The notes: generated by a model from the sequence alone, not told the origin. A stretch of DNA of 64,000 nucleotides from Brevundimonas nasdae (GCF_016654005.1 NZ_JAEPWN010000001.1:434001-498000); one strand, 5' to 3'. Shown: positions 6,794 through 16,234, counted from the first letter of the stretch. A program made the numbers and translations.

Positions 6794-8701
6794 TCAGCTC
6801 TTGCGGAAGAAGGCGTGGATGCGTTCGGCCAGGGGCTGGCTGATGCCGTCCACCTTGATCAGATCGGACACAGAGGCGCGACCCACGCCCTTGGCCGATC
6901 CGAAGGCGTGCAGCAGGGCCTTCTTGCGGCCGGGGCCGACGCCTTCGATCTCGTCCAGCGGGTTCTTCTTGATGTCCATCGAGCGGCGCTTAGCGTGGGC
7001 GCCGTTGGCGAAACGGTGGGCTTCGTCACGCAGCCGCTGCAGATAATAGAGGGCGGGCGACTTCAGCGGCAGCATGAAGGGGGGCTTGCCGGGCATGAAG
7101 AACTTCTCCATCCCCGCATCGCGATCCGGCCCCTTGGCCACGCCGACCACGGCGATGTCGTCGACGCCCATCTCGGCCATCACAGCCAGAACCTCGGCCA
7201 ACTGCCCCGCGCCGCCGTCGATCAGCAGCAGGTCGGGACGGACGGCGTCCTCGCCTTCCTCCTCGTCCTTGACCAGACGGGCGAAGCGGCGGCGCATCAC
7301 CTCGCGCATCATGCCGTAGTCGTCGCCGGGCGTCAGGTCTTCGCCGCGGATGTTGAACTTGCGGTACTGGGATTTCTGGAAGCCGTCCGGTCCCGCCACC
7401 ACCATGCCGCCCACAGCATTTGTCCCCTGGATATGGGCGTTGTCGTAGATTTCGATCCGCTCGGGCCGGGCGTCCAGACCGAAGGCCTCGCACACCTCGT
7501 CCAGGATTTTGCCCTGGGCCGAGCTTTCGGCCAGACGACGTCCCAAAGCCTCGCGCGCATTGGTCAGGGCGTGGTCGACCAGCGCCAGCTTCTCGCCGCG
7601 TTGGGGCCGCACGATCTCGATCTTGCGCTCCGCCTTCATCGAGAAGGCCTCCTCCAGCAGCTCCAACTCATGCGGGCGGACGTTGGACAGGATCAGGCGC
7701 GGGATCGGCTTGTCCTCATAGAACTGGCCCAGGAAGGCGGCCAGAATCTCCGGGTCCGTGTCAGTCTTGTCCACGCGCGGGAAATAGGCCCGCCCGCCCC
7801 AGTTCTGGCCCGCGCGATAGAAGAAGACCTGCACGCAGGCCTGTCCGCCGTCGGTGTGCAGGGCGAAGACGTCGCCTTCCGCCACGCTGTCGGCGCTGAC
7901 CGAGTTCTCCATCGAAATGGCCGACAGCGCGCGAATGCGGTCGCGCACGCGGGCGGCCTGTTCAAAGTCCATCTCGTCCGACGCCGCCTGCATTTCGCCG
8001 GACAGGCGGCTGATGACGGCGCGCGACTTGCCGCGCAGGAAGGCCTCGGCCTCGGTGACCAGTTCGCCGTAGTCCTCCAGCGAGATAAGGCCCGTGCAGG
8101 GTGCCGAGCAGCGCTTGATCTGGTGCAGCATGCAGGGCCGCGTGCGGGTCTCATAGACACTGTCCGAGCATGATCGCAGCAGGAAGGCCTTCTGCAATGT
8201 GTTCAGCGTCCGGTTCACGGCCCAGGTCGAGGCGAAGGGGCCGAAATACTGGCCCGGCGTCGTATGGGCGCCGCGATGTTTCCTGATCTGCGGGGCGCGA
8301 TGGTCGCTGCGGATCATCAGTTCGGCGAAGGATTTGTCGTCGCGAAGCAGGACGTTGAAGCGCGGCTTCAGCTTCTTGATGAAGTTGGATTCCAGCAGCA
8401 GGGCCTCGGTCTCGGACGCCGTGACCACCAACTCCATCGACCGGGTCTGCGACACCATCAGGCCGATGCGCTGGGTGTGGAAGCGGCCTTGGGCATACTG
8501 GATGATGCGCTTCTTCAGCGACTTGGCCTTGCCGACGTACAGGCACGAGCCGTCCTCGCCATACATGCGATAGACGCCCGGCTTGTCCGGCGCGCGCCGG
8601 GCCTCGTCCGCGATCAGGGCGGCGGCGGCCAGAGGCGCGGCTTGCGGATGCGCCGCTTCAGCGGTCGTGGTGTCAGGAATCGGGGGATCGCTCGAAATCA
8701 T
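6794..8701 (-). CDS. uvrC: Excinuclease ABC subunit C
   Basis: UvrC makes the two incisions flanking a DNA lesion in nucleotide excision repair. The 635-residue protein has all expected domains in order: an N-terminal GIY-YIG nuclease (PGVYRMYG with YVGKAKSLKKR), a UVR motif near residue 230 (MDFEQAARVRDRIRAL), the RNase H-like C-terminal endonuclease (LLIDGGAGQL), and tandem helix-hairpin-helix motifs at the end (EGVGPGRKKALL, VDGISQPLAERI). An AGGG site precedes the ATG by 6 bp. Confidence 0.97.
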   Translation of the reverse strand: MISSDPPIPDTTTAEAAHPQAAPLAAAALIADEARRAPDKPGVYRMYGEDGSCLYVGKAKSLKKRIIQYAQGRFHTQRIGLMVSQTRSMELVVTASETEALLLESNFIKKLKPRFNVLLRDDKSFAELMIRSDHRAPQIRKHRGAHTTPGQYFGPFASTWAVNRTLNTLQKAFLLRSCSDSVYETRTRPCMLHQIKRCSAPCTGLISLEDYGELVTEAEAFLRGKSRAVISRLSGEMQAASDEMDFEQAARVRDRIRALSAISMENSVSADSVAEGDVFALHTDGGQACVQVFFYRAGQNWGGRAYFPRVDKTDTDPEILAAFLGQFYEDKPIPRLILSNVRPHELELLEEAFSMKAERKIEIVRPQRGEKLALVDHALTNAREALGRRLAESSAQGKILDEVCEAFGLDARPERIEIYDNAHIQGTNAVGGMVVAGPDGFQKSQYRKFNIRGEDLTPGDDYGMMREVMRRRFARLVKDEEEGEDAVRPDLLLIDGGAGQLAEVLAVMAEMGVDDIAVVGVAKGPDRDAGMEKFFMPGKPPFMLPLKSPALYYLQRLRDEAHRFANGAHAKRRSMDIKKNPLDEIEGVGPGRKKALLHAFGSAKGVGRASVSDLIKVDGISQPLAERIHAFFRKS

Positions 8702-8749
8702 CGCGCCCTATATAGGCGCGCCCGCTCACAGACGCGATTGAGAAGCCGG

Positions 8750-9223
8750 TCACCACAGGACGTCGGCGGGCCGTCCGTTGAAGATCTCCTCGATCCGCGC
8801 CCGCGTGGCCCGGTGAGTGTCCTCGGGCAGGGCGTCGGGATGGAACCAGCCGATCTCGGCGATCTCGCCATGACTGGTTCGCTCGCCCATGTCGAAAGTG
8901 TCGATGCGGAAGACGACGACATGATCGCCGGGAAAGAAGCGCTCGTTGGAATGGATGGACAACAGCACCGGCTGTCCGCGTGCGATCAGTCCGCCTTCCT
9001 CACGCAGTTCACGCACCACGGCGGCCTGGGTCGTTTCGCCCCTGTCCACCCCGCCGCCCGGCAGCCACCAGCCCGCCAGATAAGTGTGTTTGACCAGCAG
9101 CACGCGCCCCTCGCCATCCACCGCCACGCCCCGCACGCCCAGCGTCTTGCCCCGCGTCAGCCGGGACCAGGCGAAGAACAGCGGGCGGGTGAAGGGTTCG
9201 ACGTGCCGGCGCCAGGTGGTCAT
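8750..9223 (-). CDS. NUDIX hydrolase
   Basis: A 157-residue protein with a complete Nudix box, [20 protein letters not shown] followed by EGG, which binds the metal and cleaves nucleoside diphosphate-linked substrates. The segment [17 protein letters not shown] is typical of this broad subfamily. Substrate cannot be inferred. It lies upstream of uvrC on the same strand with 48 bp between, and is divergent from the folM-like/folB operon. Confidence 0.9.
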   Translation of the reverse strand: MTTWRRHVEPFTRPLFFAWSRLTRGKTLGVRGVAVDGEGRVLLVKHTYLAGWWLPGGGVDRGETTQAAVVRELREEGGLIARGQPVLLSIHSNERFFPGDHVVVFRIDTFDMGERTSHGEIAEIGWFHPDALPEDTHRATRARIEEIFNGRPADVLW

Positions 9224-9304
9224 GAGGCGAGCATGACGGGGTTATCGCGGCTTGAACAGCGCGCCGCTCCGCTTTAATCGGGGTGGAACGAACAGGAGCA
9301 TCCC

Positions 9305-9385
9305 ATGCTGGCTCTCGGCATCATCTTCGCCTTCATCGCCGTCTTCGCGGCCATCAACTATTTCGAGTTCGGTCGGGTTGACTGA
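9305..9385 (+). CDS. 26-residue single-span membrane peptide
   Basis: ATG at 9305 has an AGGAG site 7 bp upstream. The product begins MLALGIIFAFIAVFAAINYF and ends EFGRVD: one hydrophobic helix followed by a short charged tail. Its TGA at 9383-9385 overlaps the probable TTG start of the following SDR gene by 8 bases, suggesting coupled translation. GC-rich third positions support coding. I infer an inner-membrane micropeptide; function unknown. Confidence 0.65.
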   Translation: MLALGIIFAFIAVFAAINYFEFGRVD

Positions 9386-10130
9386 ACCGTCGCTGCGGGG
9401 CGTCGCGCTGGTCACGGGCGGGGCGCGCAGGATCGGAAGAACGATCTGCCTGACGCTGGCAAAGGCCGGCTTCGACGTGGCGATCCACCACCATGCCTCG
9501 GGCGACGAGGCCCAGTCCCTGGCCGACGAGATTGTGGCCATGGGACGTCGCGCCTGTCTGCTGCAGGCCGACCTGAAGGACGAGGCCCGCGTGCGCGGCC
9601 TGATCCCCGCCGCCAATGCGGCGCTGGGGCCGGTGACGGTTCTGGTCAACAACGCCTCGGTGTTTCAGGACGACCGGATCGGCGGCCTGACCCGCGAAAG
9701 CTGGGACACCCATGTCGAGACCAATCTGCGGGCGCCCCTGGTGCTGGCGGAAACCTTCGCCGCGCAGACGAGCCAAGGCGTCATCATCAATCTGCTGGAC
9801 CAGAAGGTGCTGAAGCCGGACCCGCGCTTCTTCTCCTACAGCCTGTCTCGCAACGGCCTTTGGTGGGCGACCCAGACCCTGGCCCAGGCGCTGGCGCCGG
9901 GCATCCGCGTCAATGGGGTGGGGCCGGGGCCGACCCTGCCGTCGATCCACCAGACGCCCGAAGAATTCGCCGCCGAAGCGCGCGGCACCCTGCTGGAAAC
10001 CCCCGGCAGTCCCGAGGCGGTCGCCGACGCCGTGCTGTGGCTCATTGACGCCCGCATGGTGACGGGCCAGATGATCGCCGTCGACGGGGGCCAGCATCTG
10101 GCCTGGCGCACCCCCGACATCCAGGAGTAG
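9378..10130 (+). CDS. SDR-family pteridine (dihydrofolate/dihydromonapterin) reductase-like protein
   Basis: A 250-residue NAD(P)H-dependent short-chain dehydrogenase. The coenzyme motif is TGGARRIG, an Arg-rich variant typical of pteridine reductase/FolM-type SDRs, and LVNNAS follows. The catalytic Tyr lies in SYSLSRNG, where the usual Lys of YxxxK is replaced by Arg. It sits 4 bp upstream of folB, supporting a folate or pterin role. The TTG at 9378 is chosen because it puts the start 11 residues before the Rossmann motif and couples with the micropeptide; there is no ATG in a suitable place. Confidence 0.82.
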   Translation: MTEPSLRGVALVTGGARRIGRTICLTLAKAGFDVAIHHHASGDEAQSLADEIVAMGRRACLLQADLKDEARVRGLIPAANAALGPVTVLVNNASVFQDDRIGGLTRESWDTHVETNLRAPLVLAETFAAQTSQGVIINLLDQKVLKPDPRFFSYSLSRNGLWWATQTLAQALAPGIRVNGVGPGPTLPSIHQTPEEFAAEARGTLLETPGSPEAVADAVLWLIDARMVTGQMIAVDGGQHLAWRTPDIQE

Positions 10131-10134
10131 CCGC

Positions 10135-10533
10135 GTGGTCCAGTCGTCGTCGGTGTCGCCGTTTCCGGCGGATGAGCCGCTGCGTTACGAACGCCTGAGC
10201 GTCTTTGTGCGCGGGTTGGAGGTCGAGGCCGGGATCGGCGTCTATGACCACGAGCAGGGGCGTCTTCAGCGCCTGGTCATCGACGTGTCGCTGGAGCTGG
10301 AGCCCAAACCCATCGAGCGGCTGGGCGACACCATCAACTATGAAACCGTGGCCAATGCGGCCCGCGCCATCGCCGCCGAGGGCCATATCGGCCTGGTCGA
10401 AACCTTCGCCGAACGTCTGGCGCGGGCCTGTCTGGACGATCGGCGGGTCCAGAAGGCGACCGTGCGGATCGAAAAGCCGGGCGCTTTGCAGGCCGTGATC
10501 GCGCCGGGCTGTGAGATCGTGCTGTCTCGCTAA
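10135..10533 (+). CDS. folB: Dihydroneopterin aldolase
   Basis: FolB cleaves 7,8-dihydroneopterin to 6-hydroxymethyl-dihydropterin in folate synthesis. The 132-residue product has the family core VEAGIGVYDHEQGRLQRLVI near residue 30, INYETVANAA, and LVETFAERLA with the catalytic-region Glu. It starts at GTG 4 bp after the pteridine reductase-like gene, so the two are cotranscribed. Somewhat longer than the usual 118-122 residues because of an N-terminal extension. Confidence 0.9.
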   Translation: MVQSSSVSPFPADEPLRYERLSVFVRGLEVEAGIGVYDHEQGRLQRLVIDVSLELEPKPIERLGDTINYETVANAARAIAAEGHIGLVETFAERLARACLDDRRVQKATVRIEKPGALQAVIAPGCEIVLSR

Positions 10534-10621
10534 CGTCTGATCGGTTGCGCCTGGCCCGCGACCCGGCCATTGTCGCTTGCGAATCCCAGCCGCGAGCGGC
10601 GTGAGAAAGCGTTCGATACCC

Positions 10622-11401
10622 ATGGCCGAACCCGGCGATCCGAAAGGCCCAGCGGGCGTAAACCACGATCAGGATCTGGATGATCTGGTCGGCTTTGCAT
10701 CGCCGCGCGCCTTGGCGGGCCGACCGCGTGAGGCGCAGTCTGACGCCATCATCACCCCCGTGTTCACGCCGACCGACGACCCGGTCGATGAGCGGGAGCC
10801 GGACCTGTTTGATCCGCCTGAGCCTGCGCCCCTGACCCCGGCCTTCGCGGAACCGGTTGAGCCGCTGGAGCCGGGGCCGTTCGACCGGACGGAAACCTTC
10901 GGCGCGCCGCTGGAGACGCGGTTCTCGGCGGATCGTAAGCGTCGGGCGCGCGCCCAGACCGAACCTCAGACCCAGTTTCAGCCGGACCGCCCGGTTCCGT
11001 CGGCAGCGCCGGTCGCGGCGATGCGTGAGGCGCTGGCGCGTGAAGAACAGGCGGAGCGCAAGGCGTCCGCCCCGGCTGCGCCCATGGGCCTGTACGCCAT
11101 CTATGTGCTGATCCTTCTGGCGGTGCCGACCTTCGGCGCCTCTGCGGTTCTGGCTCTGCTGGCGGTGACGGTCCGGCGGGCGTCGGACGACGCCCTGGCG
11201 CGGAGCCATTTCATCTATCAGCAGCGCACCCTGTGGATCGCGGCGGTGACGGCGGTGGTCGGCGCCCTGCTGGTGGTCGTCAATGTCGGGGTTTTCGTCC
11301 TGTTTCTGCTGGCGCTGTGGGTGCTGGCGCGCGGGGCCTCCGGCGTCTGGAAGCTGAAGGACGGCAAGCCCGTCGCCAATCCGCGCACCCTGCTGTTCTG
11401 A
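10622..11401 (+). CDS. DUF4870-like membrane protein with disordered N-terminus
   Basis: A 259-residue protein. The first 150 residues are acidic, Pro-rich and probably disordered; the last 100 hold three hydrophobic segments (ILLAVPTFGASAVLALLAV, WIAAVTAVVGALLVVVNVGV, LFLLALWVLARG) interrupted by SHFIYQQRTLWI, the layout of DUF4870 proteins. The start MAEPGD is preferred over an in-frame codon at 10577 because the longer N-terminus is Arg-rich and has no family support. Function unknown. Confidence 0.75.
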   Translation: MAEPGDPKGPAGVNHDQDLDDLVGFASPRALAGRPREAQSDAIITPVFTPTDDPVDEREPDLFDPPEPAPLTPAFAEPVEPLEPGPFDRTETFGAPLETRFSADRKRRARAQTEPQTQFQPDRPVPSAAPVAAMREALAREEQAERKASAPAAPMGLYAIYVLILLAVPTFGASAVLALLAVTVRRASDDALARSHFIYQQRTLWIAAVTAVVGALLVVVNVGVFVLFLLALWVLARGASGVWKLKDGKPVANPRTLLF

Positions 11402-11461
11402 CGCACCCGCCCGATGGAACGTCCCTCCGCCCCGTCTGTTGATGGCTCGAAGGAGTTCATC

Positions 11462-11746
11462 ATGGGTCAGTTCAAGGACGATGCGATCGAGAACCGCTTC
11501 GAGCAGGATTTCGACGGGGATGCGGGCGCGGGCAAGGTTTGGGCGGACTACGCCGTTCGCGGCGGCGCCCGCATGATCCTGCACGTCGAGGCGGAGCAGG
11601 GGCTGCGCGGTTCAGGCGCGGCGGCCAAGTTCATGCAGTCGATGGCGGAATACGCCCGCGAGAAGGGGCTGATGCTGTTCCCGCGCTGCAGCTACGCCGT
11701 GGCCTGGCACAAGCGCCACCCGGACTATGACGACGTGCTGGCCTGA
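11462..11746 (+). CDS. Small GNAT-like N-acetyltransferase (COG2388 type)
   Basis: A 94-residue protein resembling the short acetyltransferase family that contains E. coli YjdJ. The acetyl-CoA loop region appears as VEAEQGLRGSGAAAKFMQSM and the end YAVAWHKRHPDYDDVL is typical of the family. The ATG at 11462 follows an AAGGAG site 6 bp away. Substrate unknown. Confidence 0.8.
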   Translation: MGQFKDDAIENRFEQDFDGDAGAGKVWADYAVRGGARMILHVEAEQGLRGSGAAAKFMQSMAEYAREKGLMLFPRCSYAVAWHKRHPDYDDVLA

Positions 11747-11758
11747 GGGCGCAGATCG

Positions 11759-12076
11759 TCAGCCGATGCGGTTGACGATGGTCTTGATGGTCTCGGCCCG
11801 CGTCGGCAAGTCGGCGGCGATGCGCGAGGCGATCTCACGGGCGCCGACCGGATAGGCGTCGCCGCCGCCAGCGATTTCCTTGGCCTTTTCGGCAGCCTGA
11901 AGCAGCAGGCGCTCCAGCTGTTCGATCTCTTCCAAAGCCAGGGCATGAGCTTCAAGCTGCAGGCGTTTGACGCGTTCGCCCGTCGTCTCAGGCGCGCGCA
12001 TGAGGTCGTAGATGGCGGCTTCGGTTCCGACCAGGCGAAGGTCGGGCTTGGCGTCTGATCCGGTCTTCTTAGTCAT
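11759..12076 (-). CDS. Conserved-looking 105-residue helical protein, function unknown
   Basis: The ATG at 12076 is preceded by GAAGGAG, and codon use looks genuine. The product is soluble and mostly helical, with an amphipathic stretch RVKRLQLEAHALALEEIEQL at residues 35-54 that could form a coiled coil. I do not recognise a domain. It ends 12 bp from the convergent acetyltransferase gene. The following 130 bp before opgH hold no recognisable element. Confidence 0.65.
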   Translation of the reverse strand: MTKKTGSDAKPDLRLVGTEAAIYDLMRAPETTGERVKRLQLEAHALALEEIEQLERLLLQAAEKAKEIAGGGDAYPVGAREIASRIAADLPTRAETIKTIVNRIG

Positions 12077-12206
12077 GGAATCGGCTCCTTCTAATCGCGA
12101 GCCCTGACAAGGTGCGTGTTCCCGCGCGCGCCGTCGAGCGGCGGTTTAACGGTTGTGTCCGCTCTGTGGCCGCGACGCATCGTTTTTCACCGGTTTGGCG
12201 ACCTTT

Positions 12207-14159
12207 TTACAGTTCAGGCGCGCGGGCCGGGACCATCGCCGGGGCGACGACGGGGGCCAGGACGCCGCCCGCGACAGCGCGCAGGGGCGAGCGGGGCGTG
12301 TGCAGCACGGCCGGATTGACGCTGACGCCGTCCTGAGCCGGGGTCACCAGGAAGCCCTTGGCCGCCAGCCTGTCGCCCGAGCGCACGCGCGAGGTCCACA
12401 CTGAGATCGGCGCAGCCAGCAGCAGCGGCAGGACGATGGGGGCGAACCAGGTCGCCAGGTCGGGGCGGACGCACAGCGGAATGATGAAGGCCACGCCGGC
12501 GGCCATCTGCCAGCGCATGGCGCGGAAGGCGTCGGACCAGGCCAGGCCGTCGGCCTCACGCTGCTGGGCGGTCCAGCCGGCGTCGTGGCCGGACAGGATC
12601 TGGATGAAGGCCTTGGTGTTGGCGACCATCAGTATGGGGGCCAGGATGGCCGACAGGGCGATCTCGGCGGCCATGCCCTTGGCGATGGCGCGGCGTCCGC
12701 CGAAGGCGCGGCGTTCGGCCGGGCGGCTCAGCACCAGTGCGGCGCCCATGAACTTGGGCCCGATCAGCAGCACGCCCGACAGGAAGGACGCCAGCATGAA
12801 AGGCGTGAACTGCGGGTTCAGGATGTAGAAGAAGCTGGTCCAGTCCACCGGATAGAACATCTGGATGAACAGGCCGACCATCAACGACGCCAGCCACAGG
12901 GGCGACGACAGATAGGCCATGCAGCCCATCACCAGCTGCAGGCGGCTCATGGGCGACAGGCCCTTGGCGCCGATCAGGCCCAGGTGCTGCAGGTTGCCCT
13001 GGAACCAGCGGTGATCGCGACGGATGAAGTCGGTGATCGAGGGCGGGGTCTCCTCCCACGATCCGTCCAGGGCGGCGGTGACGTGGACGGCCCAGCCCGC
13101 GCGGCGGATCAGGGCGGCCTCGACCACGTCATGGCTCAGGATATGGCCGCCGAAGGGCTTCTTGCCCTTGAGCGACGGCAGGCCGCAGCAGGCTGCGAAG
13201 GCGCGCGTGCGGATGATGGCGTTATGGCCCCAGTAGCTGGATTCCGAACCGGTCCAGTAGGCTAGACCTGCGGCGGCGACGCGACCGTACAGGCGCACGC
13301 TGTACTGCGACACGCGGGCGAAGATGGTGCGGGCCTTGATGATGACCGGTGCGGTCTGGATCATGCCGACGCCGGGGTTGCGCTCCATGGCGTCAACCAT
13401 GCGCAGCAGGGTTTCGCCCGCCATGGTGCTGTCGGCGTCCAGAACGATCATGTTCTCATAGGCGGCGCCGAAGCGGCGGATCCATTCCGACAGGTTGCCG
13501 ACCTTGCGTTCGGCATTGTCGGTGCGGCGGCGATAGAAGGCCTTGGACCCCGCGTTCATGCGGAAGGACTGGAACACCGACAGTTCGGCGGTGATGGCCT
13601 CTTCCTTGGTCGAGTCGCTCAGCACGAAGATGTCGAAGGCGGCCGATGCGCCGAGGCGCGCCAGCGAGGCGTCGATCTGGGCCAGGCGCGCAAACGAGGC
13701 GCGGGCGTCTTCGTTGTACAGCGGCATCAGCAGGGCGGTGCGGGTGCGCGGCGTCTGCGGGTGGGCGGCGAACATCAGGTCGGCCTGGTCCTTGCCGCGC
13801 AGCATGACGACCAAACCCATCAGGCCGCTGACGAACCAGCAGGAGATGGCGGTGATCAGCACCATGAAGATGCCGAAGGCCAGCATCTCGGTGCCGTCCC
13901 AGCCTTCACGCGCATACAGATAGAAGGGGGCGATGGCCGACAGACCGGCCATGAACAGGGTTCCGGCCAGCAGCATAAGGCGGCGCATGGCGATGTTGCG
14001 CGGCGAGGTGACCGGCGTGACCGATCCCGCCGAGGCGGTCGTGTCCGTCAGCGACTGGCGCGGCATCTCCAGGGGGGCTTCGTCAGGCAGCCAGGCCCAG
14101 GGTGCGATCGTCTTCTGGATGTCGGCGTGTTCGACAGCGCGGATAGACAGCTTGGTCAT
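12207..14159 (-). CDS. opgH: Glucans biosynthesis glucosyltransferase OpgH/MdoH
   Basis: OpgH is an inner-membrane GT2 enzyme that builds the beta-glucan backbone of osmoregulated periplasmic glucans from UDP-glucose. The 650-residue product has two N-terminal membrane spans, a cytosolic GT2 domain with VLDADSTMAG (DxD) and the acceptor/product motif RRDHRWFQGNL, then several C-terminal spans, matching OpgH. An upstream in-frame start at 14225 exists, but MTKLSIRAVEH fits the family better. There is no opgG nearby; the upstream neighbour is an OpgC-like acyltransferase. In Caulobacter crescentus OpgH has been reported as essential for normal morphology. Confidence 0.93.
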   Translation of the reverse strand: MTKLSIRAVEHADIQKTIAPWAWLPDEAPLEMPRQSLTDTTASAGSVTPVTSPRNIAMRRLMLLAGTLFMAGLSAIAPFYLYAREGWDGTEMLAFGIFMVLITAISCWFVSGLMGLVVMLRGKDQADLMFAAHPQTPRTRTALLMPLYNEDARASFARLAQIDASLARLGASAAFDIFVLSDSTKEEAITAELSVFQSFRMNAGSKAFYRRRTDNAERKVGNLSEWIRRFGAAYENMIVLDADSTMAGETLLRMVDAMERNPGVGMIQTAPVIIKARTIFARVSQYSVRLYGRVAAAGLAYWTGSESSYWGHNAIIRTRAFAACCGLPSLKGKKPFGGHILSHDVVEAALIRRAGWAVHVTAALDGSWEETPPSITDFIRRDHRWFQGNLQHLGLIGAKGLSPMSRLQLVMGCMAYLSSPLWLASLMVGLFIQMFYPVDWTSFFYILNPQFTPFMLASFLSGVLLIGPKFMGAALVLSRPAERRAFGGRRAIAKGMAAEIALSAILAPILMVANTKAFIQILSGHDAGWTAQQREADGLAWSDAFRAMRWQMAAGVAFIIPLCVRPDLATWFAPIVLPLLLAAPISVWTSRVRSGDRLAAKGFLVTPAQDGVSVNPAVLHTPRSPLRAVAGGVLAPVVAPAMVPARAPEL

Positions 14160-14309
14160 GCCGTTCAAGATGCCCCCTGATGACCATTCGTCGTCCGGAA
14201 GGCGGGGCGACGCGGAATGCTGCACTGCAGCGACTTCGCCTATAGTCGATCACATTCGCGCGATTTTCAATCACGCGATGTTGATCTGAGCGAAAAAAAG
14301 CGTGGATTC

Positions 14310-16151
14310 CTACCGCGGATTTGCGATCACGGCCTCGTGAAGGCCGTCAAGCGGCGCTTCGATGGCGAGTTGTCGCAATTTTCGCTCCAGAACCCAGGCC
14401 GCGACCCCCACCCAGCATACTAGGACAATGGCGTAGATTCGCTCCCACCACCCGACATTGGCGTCATTGACCGTGCCGGGGAAGACCAGATGCTTGGTCA
14501 TGACGGTCAAGATGGCCATCAGGACGAAGGTCACGGCCAGGAAGATCTTCAACCGCGTCAGGTCGTTTCGCGCGGCCAGGCCCCACAGAAGCAGCAGGGG
14601 CGCCAACTGGATGCCCAGACCCAGGTTGATGACCATGTGGCGCGGGTCCGGCCATGGATAGAGGGTCGACAGCGACAGGCCTGCGCCCGCCAGAATGAAG
14701 ACGATGGCGATGACGGCGGCGGGGATGCGTGCGCGCGTCAAAGCATAGATGGTCAGGCCGAAACCGATCCCCGCCAGAGCCGCCATGATACCGGCTGCGA
14801 ACAGGCCGGCGTTGAAGATCATCGGCTTGCGCGCCGTGGCCCCGCCCAGTTCGCTCAGATACTGGGTGGCGTTGTTGAAGTCGGGATAGGCGGCGATGGC
14901 GACCACGACGACCAGCAGGGCGATCACGGGGGCTGCCACCCCGACGCCCAGCAGATGCCGACGACGACGATAGGGCGTCCTGGCCTCTGGCCGCAGGTCG
15001 ATGGGCCAGGGCTTGTCGTCCAGCGGCTTCAGCCCCCACAGCGGCCGGATGAAGGGGATGCGCTTGACCACCTCATAGATGGCCAGACTGCCCAGGAAGG
15101 TGATCAGCACCAGCGACAGAAGCTCCACCGGCGCCGACAGATTGGCCGGGCGGATGATCCAGACCGCGATCACCAGAACCGTCTGGTGCGCCAGATACAG
15201 GGGGAAGGTGGCCTCGGTCAGATACTTCAGCACCGGGCTGGACCTGTCGCGCAGATACAGGCTGCCAAAGCCCAGGATGGCGGTGATCACCGCCCATTGG
15301 TCGATGCCATAGACGATGGCCTTGGGCACGCCCCAGAAGGCCCGCCCGCCCGGATGCCAGACCTGGGCCATCATGATCGGCAGGGCGACGGCGGCCAGGG
15401 CCACGCTGACCCAGCGCAGCCGCTCCATGTCGCGCCAGATGCTCTCGCGGCCCACGATGGCGAAGCCGAAGATGAAGGCGACCAGCGACAGGGCGTGATT
15501 GTACCAGTCCACCGTCAGGGTGTTGGTCAGGCCGAAATAGGGGAACAGGGCGATGCGGATGAAGATCAGATAGAGGATCGGCAGAACCAGCACGCGCCAG
15601 CCCCGCAGATGCTGCTCCAGCCAGTCGCCGATGCGCGGGATCAGGCCGGGTTGGCGCCACAGCAGGATCGTCACCGCGCTGTAGGCGGCGATATAGACGA
15701 TGAACCACAGATGGTTGACCGGAACGCCGTCCATCAGGCCGCGCCAACTGAACTCACGCGCCATCCAGTCCAGATAGCCGTCCATGCCGCCGGGCCAGTT
15801 CGCCTTGTCGCGCGCCTCGATCCACGACTGCAGCGGCACCAGCGCCACCGTGCCGAACAGCAAGGGCGGGACCAGACGGGCGAACCGGGCGCGGGTCACC
15901 TCACGCGGCGTTCGGCGTAGGGTCATGAACCGCAGGGCCGCGCCGGACACCAGAAACAGCAGCGTCAGCCGCCATGGGTTGGTGATCAGGATCGCCTCGC
16001 GCATCCACTCGAAGGTGTGGGCGCTGTGCACGTGCCAGCCATAGACGCCGTACACCAGGCCGACGTGATACAGGATCAGCAGGGCGAAGGCGCTTACGCG
16101 GATCCAGTCCAGATCATAGCGACGCGCAGACGGGGCGGAAGACGAGGTCAC
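14310..16151 (-). CDS. OpgC-like acyltransferase fused to a DUF998 membrane domain
   Basis: A 613-residue polytopic inner-membrane protein with two parts. Residues 1 to about 390 form an acyltransferase-3 domain: YDLDWIRVSAFALLILYH near the start, NHLWFIVYI and FPLYLAHQ are hallmarks of the OpgC-like branch that acylates glucans. The rest resembles DUF998: AYPDFNNATQYLSELGG followed by five or six spans. The fusion is unusual. The GTG at 16151 puts the start 11 residues before the core; a TTG at 16238 overlapping the hglS stop is an alternative. It lies directly upstream of opgH with 150 bp between, suggesting periplasmic glucan decoration. Confidence 0.82.
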   Translation of the reverse strand: MTSSSAPSARRYDLDWIRVSAFALLILYHVGLVYGVYGWHVHSAHTFEWMREAILITNPWRLTLLFLVSGAALRFMTLRRTPREVTRARFARLVPPLLFGTVALVPLQSWIEARDKANWPGGMDGYLDWMAREFSWRGLMDGVPVNHLWFIVYIAAYSAVTILLWRQPGLIPRIGDWLEQHLRGWRVLVLPILYLIFIRIALFPYFGLTNTLTVDWYNHALSLVAFIFGFAIVGRESIWRDMERLRWVSVALAAVALPIMMAQVWHPGGRAFWGVPKAIVYGIDQWAVITAILGFGSLYLRDRSSPVLKYLTEATFPLYLAHQTVLVIAVWIIRPANLSAPVELLSLVLITFLGSLAIYEVVKRIPFIRPLWGLKPLDDKPWPIDLRPEARTPYRRRRHLLGVGVAAPVIALLVVVVAIAAYPDFNNATQYLSELGGATARKPMIFNAGLFAAGIMAALAGIGFGLTIYALTRARIPAAVIAIVFILAGAGLSLSTLYPWPDPRHMVINLGLGIQLAPLLLLWGLAARNDLTRLKIFLAVTFVLMAILTVMTKHLVFPGTVNDANVGWWERIYAIVLVCWVGVAAWVLERKLRQLAIEAPLDGLHEAVIANPR

Positions 16152-16234
16152 GGGCGCGTCTATGATCCGCTCCGTACGGTCAAGCAAGCGGGCGAATGGT
16201 CTCGCTTGAGCCGGTCTGGGTTGTGGCTTGCCGC

